DNA from: Mangifera indica
Taxonomy: Eukaryota > Streptophyta > Magnoliopsida > Sapindales > Anacardiaceae
Assembly: GCF_011075055.1 (NCBI RefSeq)
Contig: NC_058148.1
Location: forward strand, 15,927,969 to 15,991,968
DNA: 64,000 bases
Reading direction: 5' to 3'
The notes under the pieces were generated by a model, which had not been told where the DNA came from, ran no database searches, and worked only from the letters and a program-made list of their open reading frames with translations. The translations under genes and the position numbers were made by a program. Shown one piece after another: positions 60,460-64,000 of this stretch. The first letter of the stretch is position 1. Each line of letters starts with the position of its first letter.

Positions 60460-63400
60460 CTATCTAGTTGTAAATTCCTTCTCAACTACACTGACCATGA
60501 CCTTTAGGCGCTCTTCAAGATTCGAGACAATATTCTCTGTAATCCTTTTCATTTGCTTAGTACTTTTCAGCCATGCAATTCCGATAAACACCTGTATGAG
60601 GCATCCTTTCGCTCTTGAAGGTGAATCCTCGACTTGGTATCTAAGATGAAGCTGCACATTCGTAAGACGGTCAATTATGATACAAAGTATTTACACAAAT
60701 GAAAAACATAAACTCAAAAGCCACAGAGAAACAAACAGTTTGAAGTGTTACTCATACATTAAAATAGTCACCAAGTGGAACTCCATGAAGAGTCATGACC
60801 TCTTCAACAACCCAACCATTCCCATTGGATAAGGGAGATCTTGCTGAGTGCTTGTCACCTCTCCTCTATAACGTGATATACTCTTATCAAATCTATAATA
60901 AATTTGCCTCTCATATACATCGGGCTTCTCTGATTCCCATGGACTACAAGAGTAGTTAAGACAACCAGCTTTCTCCATAACAATACGCTCTAATTCACCC
61001 CCACCAAATAACTCCATGAAGAAATTAGTCTAAAATAATCAACAAGACAGTTTCCATTGTCAGATACAAGCATATACCTAGAATAAAAGCATAAAAACCA
61101 CCATAGAAAACAATGAAAATGTCCATAGATGGATGCAAGTACATGTGCCCCAACAAATCTGTATGCAACACACAGAAAAAGGGAGCATGAGCAAAAGAGA
61201 AAGATAGACATAGAGAAATTACAGGAACAGGGAGAACTGCTGAATAAACTTCAGACATAGTTGCATCCTCAACCCCCAGGAAGGTACCACTCTCTTCAGT
61301 TTGGAGGCTTTTAACTTCTTCTGATTCTTCTTCAATTATTTGCACTTTCTGTTCAGGAGTCAAAGATCTAGCCTTCCACAGAGCCATGATTGTCCTATTT
61401 GACATGCACAAAAAAGTAAGTCATATCACATATTTTGCCATTATTAATTGTCATTTATCCTGTATGAATTCTGACAATAGAAATATTTTCTTCATTCGTG
61501 TACTTAGTTGCACAACTCTTTCTATGTAAGATTTATTCAATAACATGGCCAATTTTCATAAATCCAGGTGACTTAAAATTTCAGAAAATCTTTAAAACCA
61601 TTCAATGACAAAAAATAAATTAAGCAAGAGAATTGTGATATTTACAGAGTATAACCTAAAACCTAGTTATTTGGTGGAAGAAGCCCCATCACCAGAGAAA
61701 AAATGATCAAACTGTATCAGATACCTCTTGGGTGTCAGGTAATCAATATACCCATCAAATTTGCTCCTTGAGTGGCTGCAAGACCAAATGGGGCCTAGAT
61801 CTAGGATTGTGGTGGGTGATAAAATGCCCATTAATGAACATATCCAGAATTCATATAGCAATAAAATTGTAAATCAGTATCAAAAGCCAGTAAATTTTCC
61901 CAGATAATTTTTTTCCATATTCAAAGATTATGGTATTTTTTAAGAAAGAAAATGGTTTGGAAATGGTAAATTATAGAAATGCTGTTATCACTTACCGATT
62001 TGCCACATTGTATGATACAAAAGACTGGAAGTGGAACTTCAGCCTGCCTTCTTCATCATGTGTCTTTGCACCATGCCTGGCATCCATACCTCTGCCTTGC
62101 CGGAGTGTCATAACAATGACCGGACTGCCCATAGATGACAAAGAAGGAGGTAAAACTTGAATGTCTTCTATGTCCTCCCAAAGGAAGAAAAATTTTGTCT
62201 TGTGCCCAAATAAATTTGCACAGAACCCAATTATTCTGGCAGACAGAAATAGGCGACCCTGCACATTGTATAAAAAGCAAGTTAAAAGATAACTGAAAAC
62301 ATGCATTGTTTAAAATCATTTAAAGTATAACATAAAATACATAATTTTCTCAAAGTACAATCTGAAAAGGAATGAGATAATACTAAAAGTTCACAGTCCT
62401 AAAAACTTCAACATCCTATAACCACACCCACTGTACCTGTAGGAGCATTTTTCGCTTTAAGTGACACGTGAAATCATTGATGAGAAATTCCTCTGGCGGA
62501 AGCCCAAAGAGTTTCTGAAAAGCTGAATTTGTCTGAGGAGATCTCATATTTATCTACAAGTGATTCCATTACAAAAGTTTAGCAAACATAATATGAGGGA
62601 AGAAAACCATAACATATATAGCAGATTGATAAAACAAAAACCCAAAGCAAACAGCTAGAATTACCTTCTTCCCCACCTCTTTCTCCATTTTACTCAAATA
62701 TTCTTTAACAACATTGCTACCCTTGGTATTGTTCAAGAAAATTCTCAACTGCAGCTTAGACTGACAAGCCTGTGCCAGCTTTCCTTGAAGAGGTACCCAC
62801 ACCTCAGCTAGATCTGATATATTAGATTTTACAAAGTTGATTTCAGCATGTCCTAGAGATGTAGCTTCACTGAAAGGTCCATCAAAATCATAAACTTCCA
62901 CATCTAGCACTGATGGAGGTTCATCCATTGCATCAAATTCAAAAATTTCTGCAATGAGAAACAGAGTTTCATGATAAGAATTGGGAAACAGAATTTGATT
63001 TTAAAACATGTAAGAATCACAAATTGGGAAACATGTTTTTTACTGATATAAAATGATATTGGATTCACCATTCCAGAGGGGATCACATTGCTGAAACTTG
63101 ATGGAGCTGGTTCTACATTTCCCATTGCAAGTGAACACCACATATGGATCACTGAACCCACTTGTATCGACAGCTGCTAAATTATTTCCCTTAATTAAGG
63201 CAACAGTCAACAGCCACCCGTCACCATGTGCTTTAATTCCATGATCAGTGCCTATTTTACACGAGAGAAATCAAACTCTCTAGCAAAAGAATGAATGAGA
63301 TGGACACATACAGGCTTGTGACAAAAGAAATTGTGGAAGTAGAAAAGCAGCAGCAAAAGCAAATAATGAATCAGAAGACAACATTTTTGCCAAAAGAAGC

Positions 63401-64000
63401 ATAAGCATCAAAATAACTGATTAATAGGGCACCATATTTATTAAAAGTTGTGTTATCATATAGCAATCACAACTATTGGATTCAACTAACATCATCGAAT
63501 AGAGTAAATGTTTAATAATAGTTTTCAAGGTCATCCAACTAGATCTCAGATAAAGCAATAGAGTAAAGTAATTCACATAAAAGGGTTGTGCTAGTTTAAT
63601 GAAAGAAGCAATTATAAGATGTGAACAATACTCTTTTGGTTTCTCGCCTGCATGAAGCGTGAAAACAATTTCAGCACCCTTTCACCTTGAAGAACCAGGA
63701 CACCACATACAATAAGTTCACCAATAGAATCTGGTAAATCAAGTCCAACAAATTCAAGCCCCTGAATTGTGCTAGCTGTGGCAAGCCAGATGTGGATAAG
63801 CACATAAAATCCCATAAAAATCAAGGAAACTACAGTGAAGTTCGCAAAATAGTGTACAGCTAGCTTCCAGTCTGACTGGGGCTCTGTTTGCAAAGAAGCC
63901 AAAATCTGTTCCTTATCTGACCCCATATCCTTTGAATCAACTGGTTTAACTGTCTGAGATAAGAAAGTTGCATAGTGCTCATAACTTTCCCTCAGACCAG
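60460..64000 (-). CDS. C2-GRAM-VASt domain protein, 3' part, with a frameshift in the last domain
   Basis: Partial: the N-terminus lies beyond 64000. Visible exons are 64000-63632, 63251-63069, 62948-62665, 62553-62437, 62258-61996, 61394-61223, 61029-60758 and 60651-60460, all GT-AG. In order they give a linker with a membrane hairpin (FANFTVVSLIFMGFYVLIHI and GELIVCGVLVLQG), a second C2 domain (GWLLTVALIKGNNL, DTSGFSDPYVVFTCNGK, EPPSVLDVEVYDFDGPF), a GRAM domain (NSAFQKLFGLPPEEFL, GRLFLSARIIGFCANLFG, FFLWEDIEDIQVL) and a C-terminal VASt domain (NFFMELFGGG, YRGEVTSTQQ, GWVVEEVMTLHGVPLGDYF, LRYQVEDSP). The order matches plant C2 and GRAM proteins of the At1g03370 type, thought to act at membrane contact sites in lipid binding. 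Near 60841 one base is missing: the frame leaves TQQ and stops 15 codons later, although the rest is intact in another frame. Confidence 0.85.

Overview
This window is nuclear DNA of a core eudicot plant. It carries intron-rich plant genes (an SBT5-type subtilase, a CBL2/3-type calcium sensor, an NPH3/BTB protein, a C2-GRAM-VASt protein and a NIPP1-like FHA protein), a miR160 hairpin, and layered LTR retrotransposons, TRIMs and Mutator-like elements. The species cannot be fixed from sequence alone. All intact protein genes read on the minus strand.

0-12.6 kb: a broken raffinose-synthase-like fragment (374-1260), an intact 10-exon subtilase (1876-4998), a MIR160 hairpin on the plus strand (7222-7321), a heavy-metal-associated (HIPP-type) pseudogene with two frameshifts (8290-8584), a small predicted tail-anchored coiled-coil protein (8925-9540) and a BMT5-like (DUF2431) methyltransferase gene (10843-11847).

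12.6-22.7 kb: a three-level nest. A decayed Ty1/Copia element (12654-21360, TSD ATCAC) was hit by a Gypsy-type element now left as a solo LTR (15525-20489, TSD GACAT). That LTR was in turn hit by a palindromic TRIM concatemer (17150-19388, TSD TAGCT). A 1.25-kb MULE-type MITE with a nested foldback element follows (21458-22708).

24-36 kb: an 8-exon CBL gene whose intron 6 has no AG at its 3' end, a Gypsy remnant upstream, a NIPP1-like FHA/RVSF gene (32335-34082) and a small duplicated block near its 5' side.

36-48 kb: a non-autonomous MULE (36099-38831) split by a second, chimeric palindromic TRIM (36896-38468, TSD GTCTG). Next comes an 8.6-kb Mutator-like element (39321-47894) with inverted arrays of 119-bp repeats around a decaying DUF1985/ULP1-protease gene, the arrangement known from Kaonashi-type MULEs.

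48-64 kb: an intact NPH3/BTB gene (48178-50208), a degenerate Copia element on the minus strand (53542-59509) with an 0.8-kb internal duplication, and the 3' part of a C2-GRAM-VASt gene (60460-64000, N-terminus outside the window) with a one-base frameshift in its last domain.

The most unusual content is the pair of TRIM insertions. Each has TG...CA ends and a perfect 5-bp target duplication, but is bounded by two copies of the same LTR end in inverted orientation. Each contains tandem LTR-internal units (337-bp and 245-bp periods). One carries a captured Gypsy integrase fragment and the other mixes two LTR families that share one internal domain.
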